From contig PAPI01000027.1 of assembly GCA_002708845.1 (NCBI GenBank), forward strand, positions 114,985 through 178,984: a stretch of DNA of 64,000 nt, in the 5' to 3' direction. Of the stretch, positions 35,789-44,674 are shown in pieces (the first letter of the stretch is position 1; each line of letters opens with the position of its first letter). The translations under genes were made by a program, and so were the position numbers. This DNA comes from Leeuwenhoekiella sp. GTDB lineage: Bacteria > Bacteroidota > Bacteroidia > Flavobacteriales > Flavobacteriaceae. The notes below the pieces were generated by a model. The model was not told the origin of the DNA. It ran no database searches and was given only the letters and a program-made list of their open reading frames with translations.

Positions 35789-35820
35789 TAGTAGAAGAAA
35801 CTAACCAATCAACCAGTAGA

Positions 35821-35846
35821 AAGCTCCGCCACGCGGGGCTTTTTTA
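35821..35846 (+). terminator. Terminator of second barrel-protein gene
   Basis: AAGCTCCGC (35821-35829) pairs with GCGGGGCTT (35833-35841), including one G-T pair, and runs into T residues. Confidence 0.75.
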
Positions 35847-35949
35847 TGTTTATGTAACTATAAGCAAATAACTATATATTTTACGGATTTCCTCAGCTCG
35901 TCTTGATTTAAAGTTTCTATTTTTAGCAGCTAATTCTAAAAGTGCTATA

Positions 35950-36522
35950 ATGAAACAATTTTTACTTTTTCTTTTTTTGATTTTTTCAAGTTCATCAATT
36001 TCTGCACAGGAATTTAAATGGGATGTCAATGCTGGTTATTTACACACAAATGCCCGTTTTAAAGTTGATTATGCTAATTTAGATATCTATACTCCAGACG
36101 ATCCCTTTCTAACAGGATCTTTTACTGATACAGAAACAGCAAATGGTTTTTATATAGGTGTTGGTGGTCAGTATAGATTGGAAAGTGCACTGGCTTTATC
36201 AGGGCATGTTAACTATGCGAGATACACTGAGTCGGGTTTTTTACAGGTTCCGTTGGCACTACACTATTATATTGCTGATAGCGGGTTTAATATTTTTGCC
36301 GGACCTCAGTTTACCTACGATATTGAAGATGCAGCTATTTACGACTCAGGAGATGTGACTCGTTTAAACATTGGTGCCGGAGGGGGAGTCGGTTATGAAT
36401 TTTCTAATAATTTGTTTCTGGAAGCCCGTTATACTTTCCAGCTTAATAATTTTTTTCAAAATGAGACAACTGCAACTTTACGAACCAATTATTTAAATAT
36501 TGGTCTCGGGTATCGGTTTTAG
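35950..36522 (+). CDS. Outer-membrane beta-barrel protein 3
   Basis: The 190-residue protein has a signal peptide (hydrophobic residues 3-18, SISAQ cleavage). The barrel-like mature part includes VNAGYLHTNARFKVDY, GVGGQYRLESALALSG and LEARYTFQLNNFF, and a final YLNIGLGYRF strand. It is more diverged from the two upstream barrels, and lacks their GVNxSNITG opening, but belongs to the same broad porin-like class. The role is not known. Only 43 bases separate it from aroQ, so read-through into aroQ is possible. Confidence 0.85.
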   Translation: MKQFLLFLFLIFSSSSISAQEFKWDVNAGYLHTNARFKVDYANLDIYTPDDPFLTGSFTDTETANGFYIGVGGQYRLESALALSGHVNYARYTESGFLQVPLALHYYIADSGFNIFAGPQFTYDIEDAAIYDSGDVTRLNIGAGGGVGYEFSNNLFLEARYTFQLNNFFQNETTATLRTNYLNIGLGYRF

Positions 36523-36565
36523 ATTTTTTATAAACTACTATCTTTAAGCCGCAAATCAGAAATCC

Positions 36566-36991
36566 ATGGCTCAGGAACTCAAAATACTTATCCTAAACGG
36601 TCCTAATTTAAACCTGTTAGGTAAACGCGAACCCGATGTGTACGGCAATCAATCTTTTGGGGATTATTTTTCTACCCTTCAGTTTCAATTTAAAGAGACC
36701 GAGCTTTCGTATTTTCAATCCAATTCTGAAGGGGATTTGATTACCAAAATTCAGGAAGCTGACGGCATTTTTGATGGGATTGTGCTTAATGCAGCGGCCT
36801 ATACGCATACTTCAGTTGGAATTGGCGATGCTATCGCTGCCGTTGATGTGCCCGTAGTTGAAGTGCATATCTCTAATACCTTTGCACGAGAAGCGTTTCG
36901 GCATCAATCCTATGTATCAAAACATGCTAAAGGCATTATCGTAGGTTTTGGTTTACAGAGTTATGAGCTGGCAATTAAATCTTTTTTATAG
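36566..36991 (+). CDS. aroQ: 3-dehydroquinate dehydratase, type II
   Basis: The 141-residue flavodoxin-like enzyme dehydrates 3-dehydroquinate to 3-dehydroshikimate in aromatic amino acid synthesis. Diagnostic features are the opening LILNGPNLNLLGKREPDVYG, with catalytic Tyr26 on the flexible loop, the later ILNAAAYTH-type segment (VLNAAAYTHTS) and VEVHISN with the catalytic histidine. Length is slightly shorter than many (about 145-150) but complete. Confidence 0.95.
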   Translation: MAQELKILILNGPNLNLLGKREPDVYGNQSFGDYFSTLQFQFKETELSYFQSNSEGDLITKIQEADGIFDGIVLNAAAYTHTSVGIGDAIAAVDVPVVEVHISNTFAREAFRHQSYVSKHAKGIIVGFGLQSYELAIKSFL

Positions 36992-37111
36992 AATAGAAAC
37001 TGGTGGAATCTTGACTACTTTCGATGGGACAATCTATTCTGGCTGCGATACGAATATAATTATGCTCAATTCGTGCTCATTGTCCCAGCCAAAATCTAAG
37101 TACTCTCAATA

Positions 37112-37149
37112 AAAAATCCTGTAACTCAATGACGAGTTACAGGATTTTT
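37112..37149. terminator. Bidirectional terminator between aroQ and lpd
   Basis: A perfect 16-base stem (37112-37127 with 37134-37149) has a six-base loop, with an A-run on one side and a T-run on the other. It can stop transcription from both convergent genes. Confidence 0.88.
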
Positions 37150-37155
37150 AAATTT

Positions 37156-37202
37156 GTCTAAAGTCTAAAGTCTAAAGTCTAAAGTCTAAAGTCTAAAGTC
37201 TA
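37156..37202. repeat. Tandem heptamer repeat (GTCTAAA)n
   Basis: Six exact head-to-tail copies of GTCTAAA (37156-37197) are followed by a partial GTCTA whose last three bases are the complement of the lpd stop codon. The array therefore abuts the gene end and should change length by slippage. Confidence 0.9.
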
Positions 37203-38576
37203 TAAGTGAATCACTTCATCGTAGGCAGCAGCAACAGCTTCCATCACAGCCTCACTCATTGTAGGGTGCGGGTGAACTGCTTTTAATACTTCGTGACCGG
37301 TAGTTTCAAGCTTCCGGCCTAAAACAGCCTCGGCGATCATATCGGTAACGCCGGCACCAATCATATGGCAACCTAACCACTCCCCGTATTTTGCATCAAA
37401 AATAACTTTCACAAATCCGTCTTTGTTTCCTGAAGCACTTGCTTTACCCGAAGCAGAAAATGGGAACTTTCCAATTTTGAGTTCGTAACCAGCTTCTTTA
37501 GCTTGCTTTTCAGTCATACCTACAGAGGCAATCTCAGGAGATGCATAGGTACATCCGGGGATGTTACCATAATCAAGTTTTTCAACGTGCATTCCTGCAA
37601 TTTTTTCCACACAAATAATACCTTCTGCAGAAGCTACGTGGGCAAGTGCAGGACCGGGAGTGATATCACCAATGGCATAATAACCCGGCATATTGGTCTG
37701 ATACCAATCATTCACAATAACTTTATCCTTGTCGGTAATGATACCCACATCTTCAAGGCCAATTCCTTCGATATTGGTTTTGATACCTACTGCGGAAAGC
37801 ACGATATCTGCTTCTAATTTTTCTTCTCCTTTTTTGGTCTTAACAGTCGCAACAACACCATCACCAGAAGTATCTACAGATTCTACTGAAGCGTTGGTCA
37901 TTATTTTAATACCGGCTTTTTTAAGACTGCGCTCAAATTGCTTGGATACTTCTTCATCTTCAACCGGAACGATATTCGGCATATATTCTACAATGGTCAC
38001 ATCGGTCCCCATAGAATTGTAAAAGCTACCAAATTCACAACCTATCGCTCCAGATCCTACTACAATCATACTTTTAGGTTGCTTGTCAAGCGTCATAGCT
38101 TTACGATATCCTATAATTTTTTCTCCATCTTGTGGTAAGCTGGGTAGCTCACGTGAGCGAGCTCCGGTAGCGATAATGATGTTGTCGGCTGAATATTCTT
38201 TACCGTCAACCTCAATTTTTTTACCGGGTTTTAGTTTTCCAAAACCATCAATAACATCGATTTTATTTTTCTTCATCAGGAATTGAACGCCTTTGCTCAT
38301 CCCTTCAGCCACATTTCGACTACGCTTAACCACGGCATCAAAATCTTTATCGGCACCTTCAACCTTAAGACCGTAATCTTCAGCGTGCTTTAGGTATTCA
38401 AATACCTGAGCACTTTTTAAAAGGGCTTTTGTGGGAATACATCCCCAGTTTAAGCAAACGCCACCAAGGCTTTCCTTTTCTACAATAGCGGTTTTAAAAC
38501 CTAACTGTGAAGCTCTGATAGCCGTTACGTAACCACCGGGTCCACTTCCTAAGACAATAATATCGTATTTACTCAT
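37200..38576 (-). CDS. lpdA: Dihydrolipoyl dehydrogenase
   Basis: This is the 458-residue flavoprotein E3 of pyruvate and 2-oxoglutarate dehydrogenase complexes. It has the FAD-binding LGSGPGGYVTAI, the redox-active disulfide Cys41/Cys46 (GGVCLNWGCIPTK), the NAD-binding VVGSGAIGCEFGSFY and the C-terminal His-Glu pair region (AVHPHPTMSEAV). The start is the ATG at 38576 (MSKYDIIVLG); nine upstream in-frame codons to 38603 are not family-like. The stop codon merges with a tandem heptamer repeat. Confidence 0.95.
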   Translation of the reverse strand: MSKYDIIVLGSGPGGYVTAIRASQLGFKTAIVEKESLGGVCLNWGCIPTKALLKSAQVFEYLKHAEDYGLKVEGADKDFDAVVKRSRNVAEGMSKGVQFLMKKNKIDVIDGFGKLKPGKKIEVDGKEYSADNIIIATGARSRELPSLPQDGEKIIGYRKAMTLDKQPKSMIVVGSGAIGCEFGSFYNSMGTDVTIVEYMPNIVPVEDEEVSKQFERSLKKAGIKIMTNASVESVDTSGDGVVATVKTKKGEEKLEADIVLSAVGIKTNIEGIGLEDVGIITDKDKVIVNDWYQTNMPGYYAIGDITPGPALAHVASAEGIICVEKIAGMHVEKLDYGNIPGCTYASPEIASVGMTEKQAKEAGYELKIGKFPFSASGKASASGNKDGFVKVIFDAKYGEWLGCHMIGAGVTDMIAEAVLGRKLETTGHEVLKAVHPHPTMSEAVMEAVAAAYDEVIHL

Positions 38577-38661
38577 AGTTTTCAGTGAATTTTGAAGCTG
38601 CAAATTTACATATAAAAAGCCTAAAAAACGAAAGCGATCGTTCTACAGATACGTTCAATCT

Positions 38662-39249
38662 TTAGGATTGTAACCGTTTTTGAATTTCGTTTTGAAGTAT
38701 GGGGATTACATCGGTAAGAAACCATTTGTTTTTATTGATCCAGAAATGATTTACTGGCGATGGGTGAGGAAGCACAAAGTACTTTGGTAAGTAGGTTTCA
38801 AAATTTTGAATTCGTCGCGTTAGCGTAAGGTTATCGTTAAGATAGAATTGCTGAGAATGATTACCGATTAAAATATACAGCGGATCGTTCTCAAATTGAT
38901 CAGTCACCTGTTTATGCCAAAGCGGAGCACACTCGGGTCTGGGAGGGAGATCTCCGGTCTTGCCTTTACCGGGATAGCAAAAGCCTAAAGGTAAAATTGC
39001 AAAATTATCGGGGTTGTAAAAGGTGCTTTCGTCTACATTAAGCCATTCGCGTAATCGGCGGCCACTGGGATCATCCCAGGCTATTGATTTCTCGTGAGCG
39101 ATGCGACCCGGAGCCTGACTGGCCAAAACAATTTTGCTTTTTGGCGAAGCCGAAATAATTGGGTTAGGGCCTAAAGGTAAAAAAGGCTTACAAACGGAAC
39201 ATTGTCGTATTTCCGTGAGTAAGCCTTTCATGTTATTTGAATGATTCAA
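38662..39249 (-). CDS. Uracil-DNA glycosylase family protein
   Basis: The 195-residue protein has an N-terminal Cys pair (RQCSVCKPF), the active-site-like block ASQAPGRIAHEKSIAWDDPSG and a C-terminal LPHPSPVNHFW motif. All are as in the uracil-DNA glycosylase superfamily branch that removes damaged bases or acts as a single-strand-preferring glycosylase. Only the family, not the damaged base, is predictable. A shorter start at 39231 (MKGLLTEI) is possible. It follows the lipoprotein gene by six bases on the same strand. Confidence 0.85.
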   Translation of the reverse strand: MNHSNNMKGLLTEIRQCSVCKPFLPLGPNPIISASPKSKIVLASQAPGRIAHEKSIAWDDPSGRRLREWLNVDESTFYNPDNFAILPLGFCYPGKGKTGDLPPRPECAPLWHKQVTDQFENDPLYILIGNHSQQFYLNDNLTLTRRIQNFETYLPKYFVLPHPSPVNHFWINKNKWFLTDVIPILQNEIQKRLQS

Positions 39250-39255
39250 ACAGAA

Positions 39256-39813
39256 TTACTTCATTTGTTGAACGTCTGATTCTTTAAGGTTTAAGGCTGA
39301 CATAACTGCCTTCAGATTTGAAAAATCACCGTTAAAATTTTCAGCAAATTCAGCAGGTACAAATACGATTCTAAAGTTTTGATTATCTGTAAAACCTATA
39401 TCAAGATTTGATAAATCAAAATTTCCATCAATTATAAATTGGATATCGATGTCCGTGAATGTAAATAGGTACTGAATAGTTCCTTGATCTAAGAAAAAGT
39501 TCTGTGGTAATTGAGACCAAATTGGATTACCATCAACATCACCTTCCTGACGATAAGCTAAAACCACATCCTGTGGTTGAGGTACGACACCATATTTATC
39601 ATTAAAATCAACAAAAGCAGATTCCCATAAACCGTTTTCATTATTGAAAGAAAAGGTAATATTATCATCAAATACCAGTGCGGGGGGAGCGCCATCTTCA
39701 CCATTTATACCATCTAAACCATCAATCCCATCGCGTCCAGGAGGTCCCGGATCACCGGTACAGGAAGTTAATATTACAGCAAAAAGGGCGAGTAGTGAGA
39801 GTATTTTTTTCAT
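39256..39813 (-). CDS. Lipoprotein with a short collagen-like segment
   Basis: The 185-residue lipoprotein has a lipobox cysteine at residue 18 (LTSCTGD). Next come about eight Gly-X-Y triplets (GDPGPPGRDGIDGLDG and on, about residues 20-43), and then an acidic globular domain of unknown family rich in Phe, Asp and Asn. Such short collagen-like spacers follow the lipid anchor in many Bacteroidota surface lipoproteins and may hold the domain away from the membrane. The segment is too short for a long triple helix. Function unknown. Confidence 0.82.
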   Translation of the reverse strand: MKKILSLLALFAVILTSCTGDPGPPGRDGIDGLDGINGEDGAPPALVFDDNITFSFNNENGLWESAFVDFNDKYGVVPQPQDVVLAYRQEGDVDGNPIWSQLPQNFFLDQGTIQYLFTFTDIDIQFIIDGNFDLSNLDIGFTDNQNFRIVFVPAEFAENFNGDFSNLKAVMSALNLKESDVQQMK

Positions 39814-39874
39814 ATATCTTGTTTTAATATGTTATTTAATTAAGTAGTATCAAGAGTCGTTCCAAAAAGTGGAT

Positions 39875-40273
39875 CTACTCTTTTTCGAAATCAATTGAAG
39901 CCGAATTTACGCAATAGCGCTGGCCGGTTTCGGTAGGGCCGTCGTCAAAAACGTGACCCAAATGGCTGCCGCAATTGGCGCATAGAATTTCGGTACGCAT
40001 CATCCCAAAAGTGGTATCGCGAACATATTCTACAGCTCCTTCAATAGACTCATCAAAACTTGGCCATCCGCAGCCGCTTTCAAATTTGCTGTCGGCCTCA
40101 AAAAGTTTGGCATCACAGGCGCCACAGTGGTAGGTGCCGTCTTTTTCAAAATGCAGATTGTATTTTCCGGTATGTGGCCTTTCGGTTCCTTTACCGCGTA
40201 ATATATGATAACGCTCGGGGCCCAATTCTTCTTTCCATTGGGCTTCGGATTTCTTAACAGGATATTCTTTCAT
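39875..40273 (-). CDS. msrB: Peptide-methionine (R)-S-oxide reductase, cytoplasmic
   Basis: The 132-residue enzyme repairs methionine-R-sulfoxide in proteins. Zinc ligands are Cys50/Cys53 (CGAC) and Cys98/Cys101 (CANC); the catalytic cysteine is Cys121 (QRYCVNS) and the resolving cysteine Cys68 (ESGCGWPSF). No signal peptide is present, so it acts in the cytoplasm with thioredoxin. A second, exported MsrB lies just upstream on the same strand, 127 bases away, so they form a compartment pair. Confidence 0.96.
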   Translation of the reverse strand: MKEYPVKKSEAQWKEELGPERYHILRGKGTERPHTGKYNLHFEKDGTYHCGACDAKLFEADSKFESGCGWPSFDESIEGAVEYVRDTTFGMMRTEILCANCGSHLGHVFDDGPTETGQRYCVNSASIDFEKE

Positions 40274-40400
40274 AAACAGTATTCTTTTTTTTCATTTCCG
40301 CGAAGGCAGAAATCCTTTCAACTCCGACGCACTCAACACGTGCTTCGGCAGAAATCTTTAAATCGGTTTGATAATAATTCCTTCTTTTAAGAATATAAAT

Positions 40401-40871
40401 TTACTTAGCAGGAACAAAATTAAGAGCGACACCATTAATACAATGTCTTTTTCCGGTTGGTTTGGGTCCGTCATCAAAAACGTGACCTAAATGACCCCCA
40501 CAGTTTGCGCAATGTTCTTCGGTACGGGTATAACCCAATTTGTTATCTGAAGAAAAGGCAACATTTCCCTCAATATAATCGTAAAAAGATGGCCAGCCGG
40601 TACCACTATCAAATTTGGTTTCACTCTTAAAAACAGGTGTTTGGCAGGCTGCACATACATAGGTGCCTTTTTGCTTATTATTGAGTAAATCGCTGGTAAA
40701 CGCGCGCTCTGTACCTTCTTCCCGCATAACGTAAAATTCTTCGGGAGTTAGCTCAGCTTTCCACTCAGCTTCAGTCTTACTAACCGGAAAGTTATCTTGT
40801 TTCTCTTTTTGAGCGGTGCCTTTGCAAGCGGTAAAACCAACCAAAAGGCTTAAAAACACTAATCGTTTCAT
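40401..40871 (-). CDS. msrB: Peptide-methionine (R)-S-oxide reductase, lipoprotein
   Basis: The 156-residue MsrB has an N-terminal lipobox (Cys16 in GFTACKG), so it should act in the periplasm or at the outer membrane. Zinc cysteines 73/76 and 121/124 and catalytic Cys144 (KRHCINGV) are kept. At the resolving-cysteine position the sequence is DSGTGWPSF, with threonine instead of cysteine, so it must be reduced through another cysteine or directly. The GHLGHVFDDGP block is intact. It protects envelope proteins from oxidation. Confidence 0.94.
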   Translation of the reverse strand: MKRLVFLSLLVGFTACKGTAQKEKQDNFPVSKTEAEWKAELTPEEFYVMREEGTERAFTSDLLNNKQKGTYVCAACQTPVFKSETKFDSGTGWPSFYDYIEGNVAFSSDNKLGYTRTEEHCANCGGHLGHVFDDGPKPTGKRHCINGVALNFVPAK

Positions 40872-41062
40872 ATTTTTTCTTTTCGTTTAAAATTAGCCAA
40901 AGTATAAGGCTCAGGGCTCGTTTAGTCGTGTTTTTAACAAAAGACTAACGCTTAAGCATTTTAACACTATTGTCAAATTTGTATTTTAAAGACAGTTATC
41001 ATTAATAATTGCTACTTTTAAAGAGCATTATTTATTCAATCTAAAATTAAAACCGACTAACC

Positions 41063-42997
41063 TTGACTAGAGAACGCATTGTTATAGAGAATATAGAGCC
41101 CCAACTTCAAGGTGGGGATTTTTTTATCAAACGAGTGACCGGAGAGCTGGTACACGTAACTGCAGATGTATTGGGAGATGGGCACGATGTACTGGAGGCC
41201 GAAGTTTGTTATAAACGAAAAACAGATAAAACCTGGCAAACAATGCGCATGCATCCTCTTGTAAATGATGCATATGCTGCCAATTTTAGGGTAGAACATC
41301 AGGGTTTTTATGAATATAAAATTCGCGGATGGATTGATCATCCGCTTAACTGGCAACATGGTATAGAAGCTAAATTGAAAGACGCTCAGTATGTAAAGAG
41401 TGAATTGCTTGACGGAATTCAGCATTTAGATGCCGTTGCCGAAAAACTGGATGACGACGGAAAGCACTATGTTGCTAATGTCAAAAAATTGTTTGCAGAT
41501 GAGAACCGTTACGACGAGGCCTGCAAATATGCTATTTCAGAAGATTTACACCGTATATTTAAAGATCACCCTACCCGAAACCTGGCTCACGAAAGTAAAA
41601 CCCTTGAAGTTTATGTAGATCGTTACAAGGCGCGTTTTAGTACGTGGTATGAGTTCTTTCCGCGTTCTGCAAGTCAGGAACCCGGTAAACACGGTACGTT
41701 CAAAGATTGTGAACGGCTGTTGCCCAGAGTGGCATCGATGGGGTTTGATACTCTGTATTTTCCACCCATTCATCCCATTGGTGAAGTAAATCGCAAGGGG
41801 CGTAATAATGCAACTAATGCTGAACCGGGTGATAGTGGAGTGCCGTGGGGAATAGGTTCAAAATTTGGGGGTCATAAGGCTATTCATCCTGAGCTAGGAA
41901 CCGAAACCGATTTTAAAAATTTAATCAATCACGCCGAAAGTCTGGGGATCGAAGTAGCTATGGATCTCGCATTTCAGGCCGCTCCAGACCATCCCTATCT
42001 TACTGAGCATCCTTCTTGGTTTAGAAAACGACCTGATGGCACTATGCAGTATGCAGAGAATCCACCTAAGAAATATCAGGATATCGTAAACTTTTATTGG
42101 GAAACCGAAGACTATAAATCCCTATGGGAAGAATTGCTTAGCGTGGCTTTGCATTGGGTAGATATGGGGATTAAAATTTTTAGAGTAGACAATCCGCATA
42201 CCAAGCCTTTCTATTTTTGGAACTGGTTTATCGCAGAAATTAAAAAGGAGCACCCTGATGTGTTGTTCTTAGCTGAAGCCTTTTCGAGACCTAAAATTAT
42301 GCAACAGTTGGCCAAGCAAGGCTATAGTCAGTCATATACGTATTTCACATGGCGAACGAGCAAACAAGAACTCATCGAATATATGACCGAACTTACGCAA
42401 ACGAAACAAAAAGAATATTACCGCCCTAACTTTTGGCCCAATACACCGGATATTAATCCCTGGCATTTGCAGGGCGCCAATGAGGCGCAGCATTTAATAC
42501 GATATGCCCTGGCAGCGACTTTAAGTTCTAATATAGGACTCTATGGGCCGGTCTATGAGTTTATGGAGAGTGAACCCGTACCCGGTAAAGAAGAATATAT
42601 GAATTCTGAAAAATACCAGATACGTCACTGGGACTGGAACACTGATAACAAGCTTATACGACTTATTAGTAAAATAAATTCGGCTCGTAAACAACATACC
42701 GCGCTTCAACAAACCAATAATATTCGTTTCTGTGACATTCACAACGAAGGTTTAATTGCTTTTTATAAGTGGGATGAAGGCTTTAAAAATGAAATTTTGG
42801 TTGTCATCAGTCTCGACCCCTATTACAAACAAGCCGGTAGCTTGAGATTGCCCTACGAGCTTATGAATCTTGCTCCGGGCTCTGAACTCACATTAAAAGA
42901 TGTAATTACTGAGAGCACCTATACCTGGAATGACGAATGGAATTATGTAGAGCTACACCCCACATTACCTTTTCACATTTTTCAGGTTTTTAAATAG
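41063..42997 (+). CDS. glgE: Alpha-1,4-glucan:maltose-1-phosphate maltosyltransferase (GlgE)
   Basis: The 644-residue GH13 subfamily enzyme extends alpha-1,4-glucan using maltose 1-phosphate. The N-terminal domain (about 1-110) and helical insert precede the TIM barrel. Asp376 in FRVDNPHTKP is the nucleophile and Glu405 in LAEAFSRPKIM the acid/base; YTYFTWRTSKQEL is a GlgE hallmark. The start is a TTG codon at 41063 (MTRERIVIENI); no earlier ATG fits. It heads a cluster with maltokinase and branching enzyme, together making branched glucan from maltose. Confidence 0.95.
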   Translation: MTRERIVIENIEPQLQGGDFFIKRVTGELVHVTADVLGDGHDVLEAEVCYKRKTDKTWQTMRMHPLVNDAYAANFRVEHQGFYEYKIRGWIDHPLNWQHGIEAKLKDAQYVKSELLDGIQHLDAVAEKLDDDGKHYVANVKKLFADENRYDEACKYAISEDLHRIFKDHPTRNLAHESKTLEVYVDRYKARFSTWYEFFPRSASQEPGKHGTFKDCERLLPRVASMGFDTLYFPPIHPIGEVNRKGRNNATNAEPGDSGVPWGIGSKFGGHKAIHPELGTETDFKNLINHAESLGIEVAMDLAFQAAPDHPYLTEHPSWFRKRPDGTMQYAENPPKKYQDIVNFYWETEDYKSLWEELLSVALHWVDMGIKIFRVDNPHTKPFYFWNWFIAEIKKEHPDVLFLAEAFSRPKIMQQLAKQGYSQSYTYFTWRTSKQELIEYMTELTQTKQKEYYRPNFWPNTPDINPWHLQGANEAQHLIRYALAATLSSNIGLYGPVYEFMESEPVPGKEEYMNSEKYQIRHWDWNTDNKLIRLISKINSARKQHTALQQTNNIRFCDIHNEGLIAFYKWDEGFKNEILVVISLDPYYKQAGSLRLPYELMNLAPGSELTLKDVITESTYTWNDEWNYVELHPTLPFHIFQVFK

Positions 42998-43036
42998 AAT
43001 AGAAGAAACGGAAAACTAACGAACTAAACCAAAACC

Positions 43037-44674
43037 ATGGCCGAGGAGAACCAAATTGATGGCAGATTAGACTTTAAATACGAGTCGAGCTGGGATGATT
43101 TGCTCGAAAACGAGCGTTTTAACCGTGAACTTTGTAATGATATTTTACAGCCCTATATCGTCAAGCAGCGATGGTATGGTGGTAAGGCCAGTGCTTTAAA
43201 ATACCTTGAGATTATAGATAGTTTTCCTATCGAGGATGAAAAGGATCGCTTTTATGGGATTGTTCTCGAAGTGAATTTTCAGGAAGCTTTTGTTCAAAAT
43301 TATTTTTTACCCATTGCTTTTATAAAAGATCAAAGTCTGGTTGGTGATAAAATAATTGCCAGATTGAGGCTTGAAGGTGAGGAGGGTTTTCTGGTAGACG
43401 CTTTGCTTTTGGAATCTTTCCGTAAACAAATATTCTTAAAAATTCTCGAGGGCGAAAAATACCGCTACAAGGAAATTGCCTATCGCAGAGGAAGATCAAA
43501 TACTCTTGCCGGTTATGAGAGCAGCAGATTGATGGGAGTCGAGCAGAGTAACACCTCAATTATTTACAATGATTCGTGTATTCTAAAAATCTTTAGAAGA
43601 GTCTACGTTGATGAAAATCCGGATTATGAGATTAGTAAATACCTCACGATGAAGGGTTTTTTCAAAAACACACCTAAATATCTGGGTAGTATTACCCTTA
43701 AGTTTAGTGATAAAAACGTCATTACGCTGGGGCTGATGCAGGAGCTGGTTCCCAATGAAGGGGATGCCTGGGAATATTTCACCCATTATTTGAAACATAT
43801 TTTCAAAGAATTATCAGATCAAAAACCAAAGCTTGAAACGCTGAGGTCCACAAAATACCTGGAGCAACTTGCAGTAACTGATGTTTCAGCGGCTATTCTG
43901 GCCTGGTGTCCGCTCGGTTTTTTTGAAGATGTGTCTAACCTGGCTATGCGTACCGCACAAATGCATATAGGTCTGGGGCAGGAACGTATCAACACTGCAT
44001 TTACACCGCAAGCATTTGGCAATGATTATTCGGTATGGCTTAAAAACAGATTGATTTATCAGTTTGAAAACCGAATTAACCTGGTTGAAAATAATTTACA
44101 TAAACTTGACGGTTTACAGCGGGAGCTGGCCAATGAGTTTTTAAGTAACAAAAAGGTAATCAGAAAGCAGTTGCTTGATTTTGATGAAGACAAACTTAAG
44201 AGTGAGCGCCTGCGTATTCACGGGGATTATCATTTGGGTCAGGTCTTGGTAAATGAACGTGATTTTTACATTATCGATTTTGAAGGAGAGCCAGAAAGCA
44301 CTATTCGCGATCGTAAGGTCAAACAACCTCCCATTAAGGATGTGGCGGGCATGTTTAGATCGTTTAATTATGCGATCTATGCCACCATTTTCAATAATCA
44401 TGAGGAATACGACTACGAACTGGAAGAGTTATTTGAAATAGCCGAAGTCCTTTATAGTAATATCGTGGGCGTATTTCTACGCACCTACATACAGGAAGTG
44501 CAACAGGCAAATCTTAATATAGGATACATTAAAGAAATTGAATTTTTATTACAATATTGCCTGCTGGAGAAGGCGGTCTATGAATTGGGGTATGAACTTA
44601 ACGCAAGACCCCGCTGGGCCATAATCCCGCTTAAAGGAATCTCCAATATACTTAACCAACAAAAATATGAGTAA
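43037..44674 (+). CDS. Maltokinase (Mak/Pep2-like)
   Basis: The 545-residue aminoglycoside-phosphotransferase-like kinase phosphorylates maltose to maltose 1-phosphate, the GlgE substrate. Diagnostic features are the opening VKQRWYGGKA and the catalytic block IHGDYHLGQVLV (Asp397) with the metal-binding IIDFEGEP (Asp414), followed by PPIKDVAGMFRSFNYA. In many bacteria this kinase is fused to or adjacent to trehalose synthase (TreS). Here it stands alone, and no TreS gene is in the window. It lies 39 bases after glgE and overlaps glgB by 8 bases. Confidence 0.92.
   Translation: MAEENQIDGRLDFKYESSWDDLLENERFNRELCNDILQPYIVKQRWYGGKASALKYLEIIDSFPIEDEKDRFYGIVLEVNFQEAFVQNYFLPIAFIKDQSLVGDKIIARLRLEGEEGFLVDALLLESFRKQIFLKILEGEKYRYKEIAYRRGRSNTLAGYESSRLMGVEQSNTSIIYNDSCILKIFRRVYVDENPDYEISKYLTMKGFFKNTPKYLGSITLKFSDKNVITLGLMQELVPNEGDAWEYFTHYLKHIFKELSDQKPKLETLRSTKYLEQLAVTDVSAAILAWCPLGFFEDVSNLAMRTAQMHIGLGQERINTAFTPQAFGNDYSVWLKNRLIYQFENRINLVENNLHKLDGLQRELANEFLSNKKVIRKQLLDFDEDKLKSERLRIHGDYHLGQVLVNERDFYIIDFEGEPESTIRDRKVKQPPIKDVAGMFRSFNYAIYATIFNNHEEYDYELEELFEIAEVLYSNIVGVFLRTYIQEVQQANLNIGYIKEIEFLLQYCLLEKAVYELGYELNARPRWAIIPLKGISNILNQQKYE

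Noticed and set aside
37156-37202. Considered a CRISPR array
   Set aside because: The unit is 7 bases, with no spacers, and no cas genes are nearby; it is a simple tandem repeat.
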